A DNA stretch of 64,000 nt, from positions 4,464,001 to 4,528,000 of the forward strand of contig CP170561.1 in NCBI GenBank assembly GCA_042701975.1, in the 5' to 3' direction. Of this stretch, positions 33,866 through 43,200 are shown piece by piece. The DNA is from JAFALK01 sp042701975 (GTDB lineage Bacteria; Pseudomonadota; Gammaproteobacteria; Burkholderiales; Burkholderiaceae_C). Each line of letters starts with the position of its first letter. Within the stretch, counting starts at the first letter, position 1. The notes beneath the pieces were generated by a model that saw only the letters and a list, made by a program, of their open reading frames with translations, had not been told where the DNA came from and did no database searches. The position numbers were made by a program, and so were the translations under genes.

Positions 33866-34420
33866 ATGAGCTCAAGTCCTGCACAGGAGTTCGGTGCGAT
33901 TCAGGCGATTCACGCGGCGCTGGAACCGCTGCCGGAAGACGGCAGAACCCGCGTCTTGAACTACATCGTCAGCCTGCTGGGAATCGACGCGAAGGTCAGC
34001 GCGGCCGGCCCTGCCCCGGCACCACGCGCTCCGGTGATCGGTCACGACAACGATGGCGAGGGCGCTAGTGACGAGGCGGCTCCGGCAGCGCCTCCTAAGG
34101 GTGCTTTGTCGTTCGGCACGTTCGCTGAGCTGTACGCCGCTGCGGAGCCCAAGACAAATGCCGAGAAAGCCTTGGTCGTTGGGTACTGGCTTCAGGTCTG
34201 CCAAGTCGCTGAAAGTTTCACTGCCGCTGCCGCAAACAAGGAATTAACACACCTTGGGCACAAGCTGTCGAACATCACCGACGCTATAGACCAGATGAAG
34301 AGCCAGAAGCCTATGCTTATCTTGCAGCTCAAGAAAAGCGGCAGTAGCCAGCAGGCGCGGAAGCTCTATAAGGTCAGTCATGAGGGCGTGAAGCGCGTGG
34401 AGGCGATGGTTCGTGGATGA
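33866..34420 (+). CDS. Hypothetical protein, first gene of Abi-like cassette
   Basis: Protein of 184 aa. The N-terminal helix pair (FGAIQAIHAALEPLPEDGRT, RVLNYIVSLLGID) is a dimer-like module common in plasmid and island regulators, followed by an Ala/Pro-rich linker (about 45-80) and a C-terminal domain ending LKKSGSSQQARKLYKVSHEG with a winged-helix look. Its stop overlaps the GTG start of the next gene, so the pair is co-translated. A regulatory or sensing partner for the downstream HEPN-like protein is the best guess. Confidence 0.55.
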   Translation: MSSSPAQEFGAIQAIHAALEPLPEDGRTRVLNYIVSLLGIDAKVSAAGPAPAPRAPVIGHDNDGEGASDEAAPAAPPKGALSFGTFAELYAAAEPKTNAEKALVVGYWLQVCQVAESFTAAAANKELTHLGHKLSNITDAIDQMKSQKPMLILQLKKSGSSQQARKLYKVSHEGVKRVEAMVRG

Positions 34421-35156
34421 AGCCCGCCTCGCCACCGCCCTAAGCGGGCTCCTTGGGCCAACCCTTGCCGCCGACTTGGCCGCTGACCTCGTCAAAATGA
34501 GGCGCGACTGTGCGACTCGCACACTGGAGCGTGCAGCGCCCGGGAAGTTCGTGGAGACTTTTGTGCAGTGCCTGCAGCACATCGACAAGGGCACCCACGA
34601 CGCAAAGCCGAACGTGGATGACTACCTCGACAAGCGGGTGGAGAACACCTCGATGCCAGAGGGTCTGCGCATCTGCGCTGCCCGAGTTGCCCGCTCGATG
34701 TACACATTCCGGAACAAGCGGAACATCGCCCACAAGAACGATGTCGATACGAATACGCACGACCTCGCCTTCGCCCATCAAGCGGCAGCTTGGATCGCCG
34801 CAGAACTTCTCAGGCACGCGACTGGCGTTTCGATGCAGGAAGCTGGCGCCCTGATCGAACTTGTCCAAGCCCCCATCGGAACACTCGTCGAAGAGATTGG
34901 CGGCACGCGCCTCGTTCACGCGGACGTGTCTATGAGATCCGAACTCCTCATCCTGCTGCACAGCCACTACCCGGACGCGGTGCCTGTCCAGGACGTGCTG
35001 CGCAGCTTGAGTCGTCGGAGCGCACCTTCAGTTCGGAACAGGCTGCGCGAGCTGCACACCGACAAGCTCGCACACGGCGATTCCAAGGTCGGCTATCGGC
35101 TCACACAAGCCGGCCACGCCGCGGCCGTCAAGGAAATCCGCGTTCTGACGACTTGA
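34413..35156 (+). CDS. Abi-type HEPN/winged-helix protein
   Basis: Protein of 247 aa starting at a GTG that overlaps the preceding stop. The central segment MYTFRNKRNIAHKNDVDTNT (about 96-115) matches the R-N-K-R-x3-H signature of HEPN proteins in abortive-infection families, where R-x6-H forms an RNase site. The C-terminus (about 172-245: ELLILLHSHYPDAVPVQDVL, SVRNRLRELHTDKLAH, YRLTQAGHAAA) is a winged helix. With its partner it resembles a small defence or toxin-antitoxin unit carried at the end of the island. Confidence 0.62.
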   Translation: MDEARLATALSGLLGPTLAADLAADLVKMRRDCATRTLERAAPGKFVETFVQCLQHIDKGTHDAKPNVDDYLDKRVENTSMPEGLRICAARVARSMYTFRNKRNIAHKNDVDTNTHDLAFAHQAAAWIAAELLRHATGVSMQEAGALIELVQAPIGTLVEEIGGTRLVHADVSMRSELLILLHSHYPDAVPVQDVLRSLSRRSAPSVRNRLRELHTDKLAHGDSKVGYRLTQAGHAAAVKEIRVLTT

Positions 35157-35296
35157 TGCTGGCGGCGCCCGTGCGTAGGAGCGAGCCGGAGGTGGTCCTC
35201 CGTGCACCACCATAGCCCCGCACATTTGGCTCAGTTGCCATCCAGCCGAAAACTCCGGTCGAGCAGCACCTGGTACAGTCAAACGTGCGGACCCCA

Positions 35297-35347
35297 ACTG
35301 TGTACCCACGATTTTCGGAGCACGCCACAGCCCGCATGAACACTGGG
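35297..35347. repeat. Right arm-type integrase binding sites (predicted)
   Basis: Holds ACTGTGTACCC (direct copy of the left-end site) and ATGAACACTGGG (exact inverse of the left-end CCCAGTGTTCAT). The stretch 35157-35367 around it has no gene. Confidence 0.6.
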
Positions 35348-35367
35348 GACTGACGATTTCAGGCGAA

Positions 35368-35385
35368 GGCTAGGGCTCGTCAACC
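35368..35385 (+). other. attR core
   Basis: Exact 18-bp copy of the 3' end of ffs, with no upstream SRP RNA sequence, which marks the right boundary of the island. Confidence 0.88.
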
Positions 35386-35535
35386 CCCTCCTTCCTTTGC
35401 GCGATGCACCCGCGCCGGGCCTCGGGTCCTGCCGATGACGCCCAACCCGATTCGTAAGCGATAGTTACAGCCTGTCGGCGAGGTGTCGGCTCCCTGCGTT
35501 GTTGAGGCGTGTTCAATCATTACGGACCACGCATC
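35386..35535. other. Chromosomal region after the island
   Basis: About 150 bp between attR and a tiny lipoprotein gene. It begins with pyrimidine-rich bases that once followed ffs. No gene seen. Confidence 0.4.
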
Positions 35536-35682
35536 ATGCGACGCATCGCCGCCCTCATCATCGCCAGCCTTTGTGCCATCGCCGTCTCGGGCTGCATCGT
35601 CGTCCCGCCGCGCCATGGCTACTACCACGACCGTGGTGGCTACTCCGACCGCGGACATGACCACGACTACCGCGGCCGCTGA
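35536..35682 (+). CDS. Small lipoprotein, 48 aa
   Basis: The frame encodes a classic lipoprotein signal (IAALIIASLCAIAVSGC, lipobox AVSGC with Cys20) followed by 28 residues rich in His, Tyr, Gly and Asp (GYYHDRGGYSDRG). A mature part this short and His/Asp-rich could bind metal. It is followed 12 bases later by a terminator. The combination of signal, lipobox and terminator makes it a likely real gene despite its size. Confidence 0.68.
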   Translation: MRRIAALIIASLCAIAVSGCIVVPPRHGYYHDRGGYSDRGHDHDYRGR

Positions 35683-35694
35683 TTGATCCCTCTG

Positions 35695-35722
35695 AGCCGC
35701 CGTCTTCGTCGGCTTTTTTTTT
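35695..35722. terminator. Bidirectional terminator
   Basis: Stem AGCCG / CGGCT with a ten-base loop and a run of nine T on the plus strand. It sits between the small lipoprotein gene and the convergent kinase gene, whose TAA lies in the T run. Confidence 0.8.
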
Positions 35723-38192
35723 AGCCGGTCTGCCTGAACGACATCACGGCCTGGTTGCGCAGCGTGCGCAGCAGCGAGAGTTCCTTCTCGCCCAGGTCGA
35801 TGCTGCCGGCGACGTCCTTGTCTGCGTAGATCGCCGCAAAGGGCGAGCCCTTGCTGGCCATGGGCAGCAAGATGAAGCTGGCGGCGCGCGCTGGTGAGTT
35901 CAAGTACCAGTCAGGCAGCCGCTCGGCGATCTTTGGCAAAGAGGTGTCGGCAATCAGCGTGTCGACACCGCGCTGCGTGATCACGCTGAACAGATCCGGC
36001 TGACCCTTGGCGGGATTCTTGAGCGGCACGCGGAACAAGCCTGCCACCGCCTCGACGTTGTCGCCCAGGCCAAAGCGGCCCATCAGCGCATCGGTCTTCG
36101 GATCGCGCAGCAGGAAGACGATGCGGCGAAAGCGCAGGCCACGCAGCATGGTCTCCAGCACCATGCGCACCAACTCGTTGACCTTGAGGTTCTCCACCAT
36201 CGCGTTGGTGATGTCCTGGATGCCCAGGGCCAGGATCTCCACCGCCTTCTCGCGCGAATACTCCTGCTCGCTGAGCTGCGAGGTGCGTTCCAGCACCTGC
36301 GTGGCCTGCAGCGTGTGCTCGCTGAGTGAATCGTCCAGGCTCGGCTGCAGCGGCGCCAGCAGGCGCTGCGCGGGCGAACTCTTGTCGATCTTCACGTCCA
36401 TGGCCACGGCCATCGCAGCCAAGCGTTGGCGCGCACCATCAGCGGCCTGATCAAACCTTTCGGCCGTAACGCCCAGACTGCGCGCATAGCGCTGGGCCAC
36501 CGCGCGCACCTTGGCGTGGGCCTCGCTCGGCGGCGAACGCAAGATGACGTCGGCCACATCGTTCACCGCACGCGAGAGCCAGCGCTGCCGATCGGTCGGA
36601 GATTCCAGCAAGCGGGTCGGCGGTTCTCCCTCGGGTCGCATCATGCTGCGCTGGAGCACTTCCGGCAGGCCCCACTGGCGCGCCACGCCCAGACCCAGCT
36701 GCTCGTAGCTGATGCCCAGCACCTGCGCCGAAGCCACGGCCTCGGACAGCGCCGGCACGACCTCGCCGCGCGGGCCGGGCTCGGGCCGCGAGATGCGCCG
36801 CACCTGCTGAGCTTCTTCGGGGAAGTAGAACTCGGTCAGCATGCGACCGAGGTTGTGGAACATCGCGCAAAGGAAGGCCTCTTCGCTGTCGCGTTCGCTC
36901 AAGCACAGCTCACTGGCCAGCGACGCCGCCATCAGCGAACGCAGGAACTCCTCGCGCAGTATTTGCGCGTGGCTCTGATTCTCCATGCGCTCCAGCAGGA
37001 TCAGCGAGAGCGCCAGATTGCGGATGCCAGCCTGGCCGACAAGCGCCACGGCGCGCGAGACGGTCGACACCGAGCCGCCCACCTGGCTGAACTGCACCGT
37101 GTTCACCAGACGCAGCAGCTTGTGCGTCAGCGCCACGTCCTTGAGGATCTCGTTCGAGAGCGTGGTGAGGTTCTCGTTCTCGGACAGCGTCAGCTTCTGA
37201 ATGCGGCCCACCGCATCCGTCATCGCCGGGAAGTCCGTCTTGAGCCGCATGCGGCGCAGCAAGAACTCCAGCGTGGCGCTGTCCTTGCCCTCGCCCTCCG
37301 GGATCAGCACCGGATTGAGCCAGGCCAGCAGCGCATCGCGGAAGGAGCGCGCGCTGGGCCAGCGGCGCGTGATGTCGCGCGCCAGGCCGCGACGCACGAT
37401 GGCGCGCAGCTCATCGTCCACATCATTGGCCAGGCCACTGGGCACTTCGAAATCCACCTCCGTCACGCGACGCACCGCGCGCCACGGGTCGGGGTCGTAG
37501 TTGAGCCGCTCGCCGGAGAGCATTTCCGTGAGCATCACCGCGCAGGCAAAGACGTCCATCTGCGGACAGGGCTTCTCGCCCTTGGCCGCTTCGGGCGAGA
37601 TGTAGCCCGGTGTGCCGACCACGCGCTGCGGGCGACCCGCATCCGTCATGCGCGCGGCGATGCCGAAGTCCATCACCCTCGCGCGGCCCTGTGCGTCGAT
37701 CAGGATGTTGGAGGGCTTGAGGTCGCGATGGATCACGCCGGCCGCGTGGGCGGCGTCCAGGCCGTCGAGCACGCTGGTCGCGATCTCCACCGCCGTGCGT
37801 GCCGGCAAGGCCTTCTTGCCGCGCATGCGCTCGGCCAGCGTGCCACCGGGCACGTACTCGAACACCATGTAGGACTGCGCGCCCTGCGTATCGGCCTCGA
37901 AGACCGGCACGATGCTCGGATGCGTCAGGCGGCTGACGGCGCGGGCTTCGTTGAGCCAGTCTTCCACGGCCAGTGGATCGGAGCCGGGACGCAGCACCTT
38001 GACGGCGACTTCGCGATCGAGCCGCGGGTCATGTGCCAGCCAGACTGTGGCCTGCGCGCCCTGCCCCAGCGACTGCAACAACCGGAAGCGCCCCAGTTCG
38101 GGCGGCGGCGGTGGCATCTTGGAGGCGGTGGACATGGTGCTGTCGGGTTGCGCCGGCTTTCGCTGGCGCTGCCAATCTTGAAAACTCGTCAT
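35721..38192 (-). CDS. Ser/Thr protein kinase fused to HDOD and GAF domains
   Basis: Three-domain signalling protein of 823 aa. The Hanks-type kinase (about 35-290) has the glycine loop LGQGAQATVW, VAVKVL lysine, catalytic HRDLKPSN and DFG (MDFGIAARM), so it should be active. An HDOD domain follows (about 310-520; LSENENLTTLSNEILKDVAL, HNLGRMLTEFYFP), and a GAF domain ends the protein (MLRGLRFRRIVFLLRD onward). HDOD proteins couple to cyclic-di-GMP and motility signalling. Its ATG overlaps the stop of the upstream pseudokinase-HDOD gene (ATGA), so both are made from one mRNA. Confidence 0.88.
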   Translation of the reverse strand: MTSFQDWQRQRKPAQPDSTMSTASKMPPPPPELGRFRLLQSLGQGAQATVWLAHDPRLDREVAVKVLRPGSDPLAVEDWLNEARAVSRLTHPSIVPVFEADTQGAQSYMVFEYVPGGTLAERMRGKKALPARTAVEIATSVLDGLDAAHAAGVIHRDLKPSNILIDAQGRARVMDFGIAARMTDAGRPQRVVGTPGYISPEAAKGEKPCPQMDVFACAVMLTEMLSGERLNYDPDPWRAVRRVTEVDFEVPSGLANDVDDELRAIVRRGLARDITRRWPSARSFRDALLAWLNPVLIPEGEGKDSATLEFLLRRMRLKTDFPAMTDAVGRIQKLTLSENENLTTLSNEILKDVALTHKLLRLVNTVQFSQVGGSVSTVSRAVALVGQAGIRNLALSLILLERMENQSHAQILREEFLRSLMAASLASELCLSERDSEEAFLCAMFHNLGRMLTEFYFPEEAQQVRRISRPEPGPRGEVVPALSEAVASAQVLGISYEQLGLGVARQWGLPEVLQRSMMRPEGEPPTRLLESPTDRQRWLSRAVNDVADVILRSPPSEAHAKVRAVAQRYARSLGVTAERFDQAADGARQRLAAMAVAMDVKIDKSSPAQRLLAPLQPSLDDSLSEHTLQATQVLERTSQLSEQEYSREKAVEILALGIQDITNAMVENLKVNELVRMVLETMLRGLRFRRIVFLLRDPKTDALMGRFGLGDNVEAVAGLFRVPLKNPAKGQPDLFSVITQRGVDTLIADTSLPKIAERLPDWYLNSPARAASFILLPMASKGSPFAAIYADKDVAGSIDLGEKELSLLRTLRNQAVMSFRQTG

Positions 38193-40018
38193 CGACCGTG
38201 GCCACCTGCGGGGCCCGCTTCTGTCTTTCCTGTCAGGCGACCGCGCAGCGGCGAGGCCTTGGGCTCAGCCACGCGCGGAGGCGCATCTGCATCGTTGTTC
38301 GTCTCGACCGAAGGCGTTTCCGGATTGATCGCCAGCTGCAGGTCGCGCAGGCTGATGCCCAGTGCCCGCGCGTAACGGCGCGCGATCATCTCGAGCGCCG
38401 CCTGCTGCTTGTGCTGCGGCAGTGCCAGCGAATCGACGATCTCGTTGGCCAGGCTGGAAGTCAGCCGCAACTGGTCGGCATCGTCGCTCGAAGGCCGCAC
38501 GGCCGCCTCGGGCGGCTGGCGGCGGATCATGTGCAGCAGCTCGTCGCCCAGGCTCCAGTAGCGCGCCACGGCAGCGCCCAGCGAATCGAGGTCGCAGCCC
38601 ATCACGGCGTAGGACGCCGCCTGTTCGGTCAGGCCGGCCGGGTTCGGATGGTCCTGCGTTGGCTCGGGCGGGATCATCAGCTGGCGGATCTGCTGGGCAT
38701 CGTCCGGGAAGTGGTACTGCACCAGCAGGCGGCCCAGGTTCTGCATCACCGTGATCAGGTAGACGACCTCGCCGTCATAGCCGGCCGGGCGCAGCGCCTG
38801 AGCGATTTGCCCGGCGCGCTGCACGCGGCGCATCAGGCTGCGCAGCATCTCTGCCGATTGCTCGTTGAGCGGGCCAGGCCAGGGCTTGAGCGCGCGTGCC
38901 GCGGCCTCAAGACCGCCCAGCCCCACCATGGCGATGGCGCGCTGCATGTTCAGGATGGTGCCGTCCACCGGCGCCCCGCTCTGCTTGAGCGAGTTGTTCA
39001 CCCGGCGCAGCAGCTCCAGGCTCAGCGCCATGTCCTTGAGCACCAGCTCCGACAGCGCCGCCGTGTGCTGGGCGGCAAAGCCGGAGGAACTGGCCACGTG
39101 GTTGAACTGGCTCGTCGTCGTGGGCAGGTGGCCGATGCGCTGCAGCTTGTCGATCAGCAGCGCGATGGGGCCGCCGTCGTCGCTGGAGGCGGCGGCCTTC
39201 CAGCCTTCCAAGGCACGCAGGAAGGTGCGCGCGATCTGGTAGCGCTGGCGCGGCTGGCGGTCGGTGGAGCGGTTGGCAATCGCGCGCAGCGGATCGGGGA
39301 TCGGGTGCGCCGTCTCCCAGCCCAGGCGCACGATCTCGTGCCCTTGCGGTTGCAGCTGCGGCAGGATGTCGGCCACGTCGTTGCGCTCGAGCACGGGTTT
39401 GCCGGTCAGCAGGCGATGCAGCATCAAGCCGGCGCAGAGCACGTCTTCCGCCGCCTGATCGCGCGCGGGGCGGTGCACGGCGGCCATCGGGTCGACATTG
39501 GCCGGGAAGGACTCTTGCACGACCTCCAGACCCATCAGCCGGACTTTGCCGTTGATGTCGATCAGCAGCGAGGACCCCTGCACATTGCGGTGCGAGTGGC
39601 CGGCCTCATGAGCAAAGGCGAGGCCAGAGAGGTACTGCGCCATCCAGTCGGCCGTCTCGATGGGAATCGGCGGCGCCTGGCGGGCCAGGCGTTCGTCCAG
39701 TGTCTCGCCCAGCGAGCGGTCGTAGGCCACGTAGGGCCACTGCTCCACATTGCCGATCTCGACGACGGGCGCGATGTTGGGGTGTTGCAGCCGTGCAGCG
39801 GCGTTCGCGGTGCGCAGCCAATAGCTCAGGGCTGCGGGGCTGTTGGGCGCCTGGCGCGGCACGCTGAGCAGCAGCTCCTGGCCCAGGCGTTCGTCAAAAA
39901 CCAGCCACAGCATGCTGCGCTGGCTCTTGGCCACGAGCGCACGGAGGTCAAAGCGGCCGAAGCGCTTCAGGGGCGCCGCCTGGCCACTGGGCTGGGGGGC
40001 TGTCGTATGTTCTGCCAC
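38189..40018 (-). CDS. Pseudokinase-HDOD protein
   Basis: About 609 aa, with a kinase-like N-terminal domain and a C-terminal HDOD domain (LLIDKLQRIGHLP, ELVLKDMALSLELLRRVNN, MQNLGRLLVQYHFP). The kinase catalytic residues are lost: the catalytic loop reads HRNVQGSS in place of HRD...N, LMGLEV replaces DFG, and no VAxK lysine is seen (ELLLSVPRQ). It is therefore a likely pseudokinase, perhaps an allosteric partner or scaffold for the coupled active kinase-HDOD-GAF protein. Start is uncertain: GTG 40018 gives a natural N-terminus, but the frame is open to an ATG at 40186. Confidence 0.8.
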   Translation of the reverse strand: MAEHTTAPQPSGQAAPLKRFGRFDLRALVAKSQRSMLWLVFDERLGQELLLSVPRQAPNSPAALSYWLRTANAAARLQHPNIAPVVEIGNVEQWPYVAYDRSLGETLDERLARQAPPIPIETADWMAQYLSGLAFAHEAGHSHRNVQGSSLLIDINGKVRLMGLEVVQESFPANVDPMAAVHRPARDQAAEDVLCAGLMLHRLLTGKPVLERNDVADILPQLQPQGHEIVRLGWETAHPIPDPLRAIANRSTDRQPRQRYQIARTFLRALEGWKAAASSDDGGPIALLIDKLQRIGHLPTTTSQFNHVASSSGFAAQHTAALSELVLKDMALSLELLRRVNNSLKQSGAPVDGTILNMQRAIAMVGLGGLEAAARALKPWPGPLNEQSAEMLRSLMRRVQRAGQIAQALRPAGYDGEVVYLITVMQNLGRLLVQYHFPDDAQQIRQLMIPPEPTQDHPNPAGLTEQAASYAVMGCDLDSLGAAVARYWSLGDELLHMIRRQPPEAAVRPSSDDADQLRLTSSLANEIVDSLALPQHKQQAALEMIARRYARALGISLRDLQLAINPETPSVETNNDADAPPRVAEPKASPLRGRLTGKTEAGPAGGHGR

Positions 40019-40259
40019 GGTCTTGGGAAATGTGCTGTGCTCGCGTGCAAGCCACCCCCTCACGTATTGGGGGATGGTCGTCTCAATGCACTGAAGTGTG
40101 GCCTCATTTGACACATTTCCACACCAAATATTTGGCAGAACTGTGCGGGATTTATCTGGGTATTTGGCCCAGCAAGGCGCAAGCAAGCTCCGCCGCAGCC
40201 TGGCTGTGCGTCCATCGAAACGGCGCGTTAGCCGTGAGTTCCCATCGATCTTGTAGGAC

Positions 40260-43200
40260 TCACTGCGTCATCTGCTGCCAGACCTTCTCCAGGCGCTTGA
40301 CGCTCACCGGCTGCGGCGTGCGAAGCTCCTGGGCATAAAGGCTCACCCGCAACTCTTCCAGCTGCCAGCGGAAATCCGCCAGCCGCGCATCCGCCACGCC
40401 CTTGCGCTCGGCCAGGCGGCGTACATAGCGTTGCTCCAGCGGCTTGAATTCCGCCATCAGCTTGGCGTCCCGCGCCGGATCGGCGCGCAGCTTGTCCAGC
40501 CGCGCCACGATGGCCTTCAGATAGCGCGGCAGATGAGCGTACTGGGCCCAGGAGGTGCCCGTGACGAAGCGCTTGCCCACCAGGCCACCGAGCTGGGCGG
40601 TGATGTCCTCGGCCACGTCCTTGGGCGCCTTGGCGTCCTTGAGCTTGCGGGTGGCAGCAGCGTATTCGGTGAGGATGACGCCGGTTTGCCGCGCCACTTC
40701 CTGCGCGATCAGGTTCAGCCGCGCGCGGCCTTCCTCGATCACGCGCTTGAAGGCGAATTGATCGGTGGGCAGCGGATCGGTCAGGAAGGCGCGGTCCAGC
40801 GCCACGCCGATGATCTGCTCGCGCAACTCCTCCGCCGTGCCCAGGCTCATGAACAGCACCGACATCTTCTGCAGGTCGGGGATGTTCTTCTCCAGGTACT
40901 TGAGCGGCTCCTTGAGCTGCAACGCCACAAGGCGGCGCAGGCCCAGGCGGTGCTTGGCGGCGGCGACCTCGGGCTCGTCAAAGACCTCGATCTCCACATG
41001 CGCGCCCTTGTCGATCAATGCCGGGAAGCCGATCAGGCTTTGCGCGCCCTTCTTCACTTCCATCAGCTCGGGCAGCTCGCCAAAGGTCCAGTCGGTGTAG
41101 GCGATGGCGCTGTCTTTCACCGGCGTGGCGGGTGCGGCTTTCACCACGACAGCTTTGCTCGAGGGTGCAGGAGCCGCCGGCGCCACGGGCGCAGCCGCAG
41201 GAAGCTTCAGCGCCGCCAGCGCCTGGAAGGCCGATCGCGCCTGCCCGCCCAGCTCGGCCTTGAGCGCCGCCAGACTGCGGCCGATGCCGAGCTGTCGGCC
41301 ATGCTCGTCCACCACCAGGATGTTCATGAACAGGTGCGATTGCAACTGCTCCAGCTTGAAGTCATTGCGCTGGATGGCCAGCTGGGTGCGTTCCTTCACG
41401 GCCTTGAGCAGCACCTCGATCAGACTGCCTTGCGCAAACGGATGGAGCTCGACGAACTCGGCCACGAAATCAGGCAGCGGCACGAGGCGCGCGCGCGGCT
41501 TCTGGTGCAGGCTCTTGAGCAGGGCCATGACCTTGGTCTCCAGCATGCCCGGCACCAGCCATTCGCAGCGTTCTTCCGACACTTGGTTGAGCGCGTAGAT
41601 CGGCACGGTGACGGTCACGCCGTCGCGCGCATCGCCGGGCTCGTGCAGGTAGCTGGCCTTGCAGTCCACGCCGCCCAGGCGAATGGCCGGCGGAAACGCG
41701 TTGCTTGTGATGCCGGCAGCCTCGTGGCGCATCAGCTCGTCGCGGCTGATGTGCAGCAGCTTGGGGTCGGCCTTGGAGGCCTCGCGCCACCACTTCTCCA
41801 GGCCCGCGCCGGAATGCACGTCGGCCGGCACGTGGGCGTCGTAGAAAGCGTAGATCAGCTCGTCGTCCACCAGCACATCCTGCCGGCGCGACTTGTGCTC
41901 GATCTCTTCGACCTTGGCGATCTGCTTGCGGTTGTGCGCGAGGAAAGGCAGGCGCGATTCCCACTCGCCGTTCACCAGCGCCTCGCGGATGAAGATCTCG
42001 CGCGCCGCCGCCGGGTCCACGCGACCGAAGTTCACGCGGCGGTTGCTGTAGACCACGATGCCGTAAAGCGTGCCGCGCTCCAGCGCCACGACCTCACCGG
42101 CCTTCTTCTCCCAATGCGGATCCGACATCTGTGTCTTGAGCAGATGTCCAGCCAACCCCGGCAGCCATTGCGGCTCGATGGCCGCGATGCCGCGACCGAA
42201 CAATCGCGTGGTGTCCACCAGTTCCGCAGTCACGATCCAGCGGCCCGGCTTCTTGCTCAGGTGCGCACCGGGATGGCGGTAGAACCGAATGCCGCGCGCG
42301 CCCAGGTACCAATCGTCGTCATCCGCCTTCAGGCCGATATTGCCCAGCAGACCGGCCAGCATCGAGAGGTGGACCTGCTCATACGTGGCGGCTGCGCCGT
42401 TCAACCGCCAGCCGTGTTCGGCCACGACGGTGTGCAGCTGCGAGTGGATGTCGCGCCACTCGCGCACACGCCGCACGGAGACGAAGTTGTCCCGCAGCAG
42501 CTGTTCGTGCTTGCGGTTGGACAGCTTGTGCTCACCCTCACCGCCCTTCGATTCTCCGAGCCACTTCCAAAGCTTCAGATAGCCCATGAACTCCGACTTT
42601 TCGTCGTCGAACTTCTTGTGCTTTTCGTCAGCGGCTTGCTGGTGTTCCATCGGCCGGTCGCGCACGTCCTGGCCCGAGAGCGCGCTGGCGATGATCAGCA
42701 CCTCGGTCAGCGCGTCGCGCTTGCGGGCTTCCAAAATCATTCGACCCACGCGCGGGTCCAGCGGCAGCTTGGAGAGCTCGCGTCCCAGCGGCGTGAGCTC
42801 GTTCGTCTCGTCCACGGCACCGAGCTCGGCCAGCAGCTGGTAGCCGTCGGCGATCGCCTTGCGCGGCGGCGGCTCGATGAAGGGAAACTCGTCGATCACA
42901 CCCAGGTGCAGCGCCTTCATGCGCAGGATCACACCGGCCAGCGATGAACGCAGGATTTCCGGATCGGTGAACTTGGGCCGCTCGTTGAAATCCTTCTCAT
43001 CAAAGAGGCGGATGCAGATGCCGTTGCTCACCCGGCCGCAACGGCCGGCGCGCTGGTTGGCCGCTGCCTGACTGACGTTCTCGATCTGCAGCTGCTCGAC
43101 CTTGTTGCGGTAGCTGTAGCGCTTCACGCGCGCCAGGCCGGGGTCGATCACATAGCGGATACCGGGAACGGTCAGCGAGGTCTCGGCCACGTTGGTGGCC

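Larger units (their letters stand above)
23093..35385. mobile_element. Integrative genomic island in ffs, about 12.3 kb
   Basis: Bounded by an 18-bp perfect direct repeat; the left copy forms the 3' end of ffs and the right copy is an orphan fragment. A tyrosine integrase lies just inside the left end, reading inward. The content differs sharply from the flanks: a retron, two restriction-type endonucleases, HEPN-like proteins, a serine recombinase and small unrecognised genes. No capsid, terminase, tail, conjugation or replication genes are seen, so it is a defence-type island probably moved by its integrase, alone or with help. Confidence 0.88.

Noticed and set aside
23093..35385. Prophage
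   Set aside because: No terminase, capsid, tail, lysis or replication genes are recognisable, and the size is too small.
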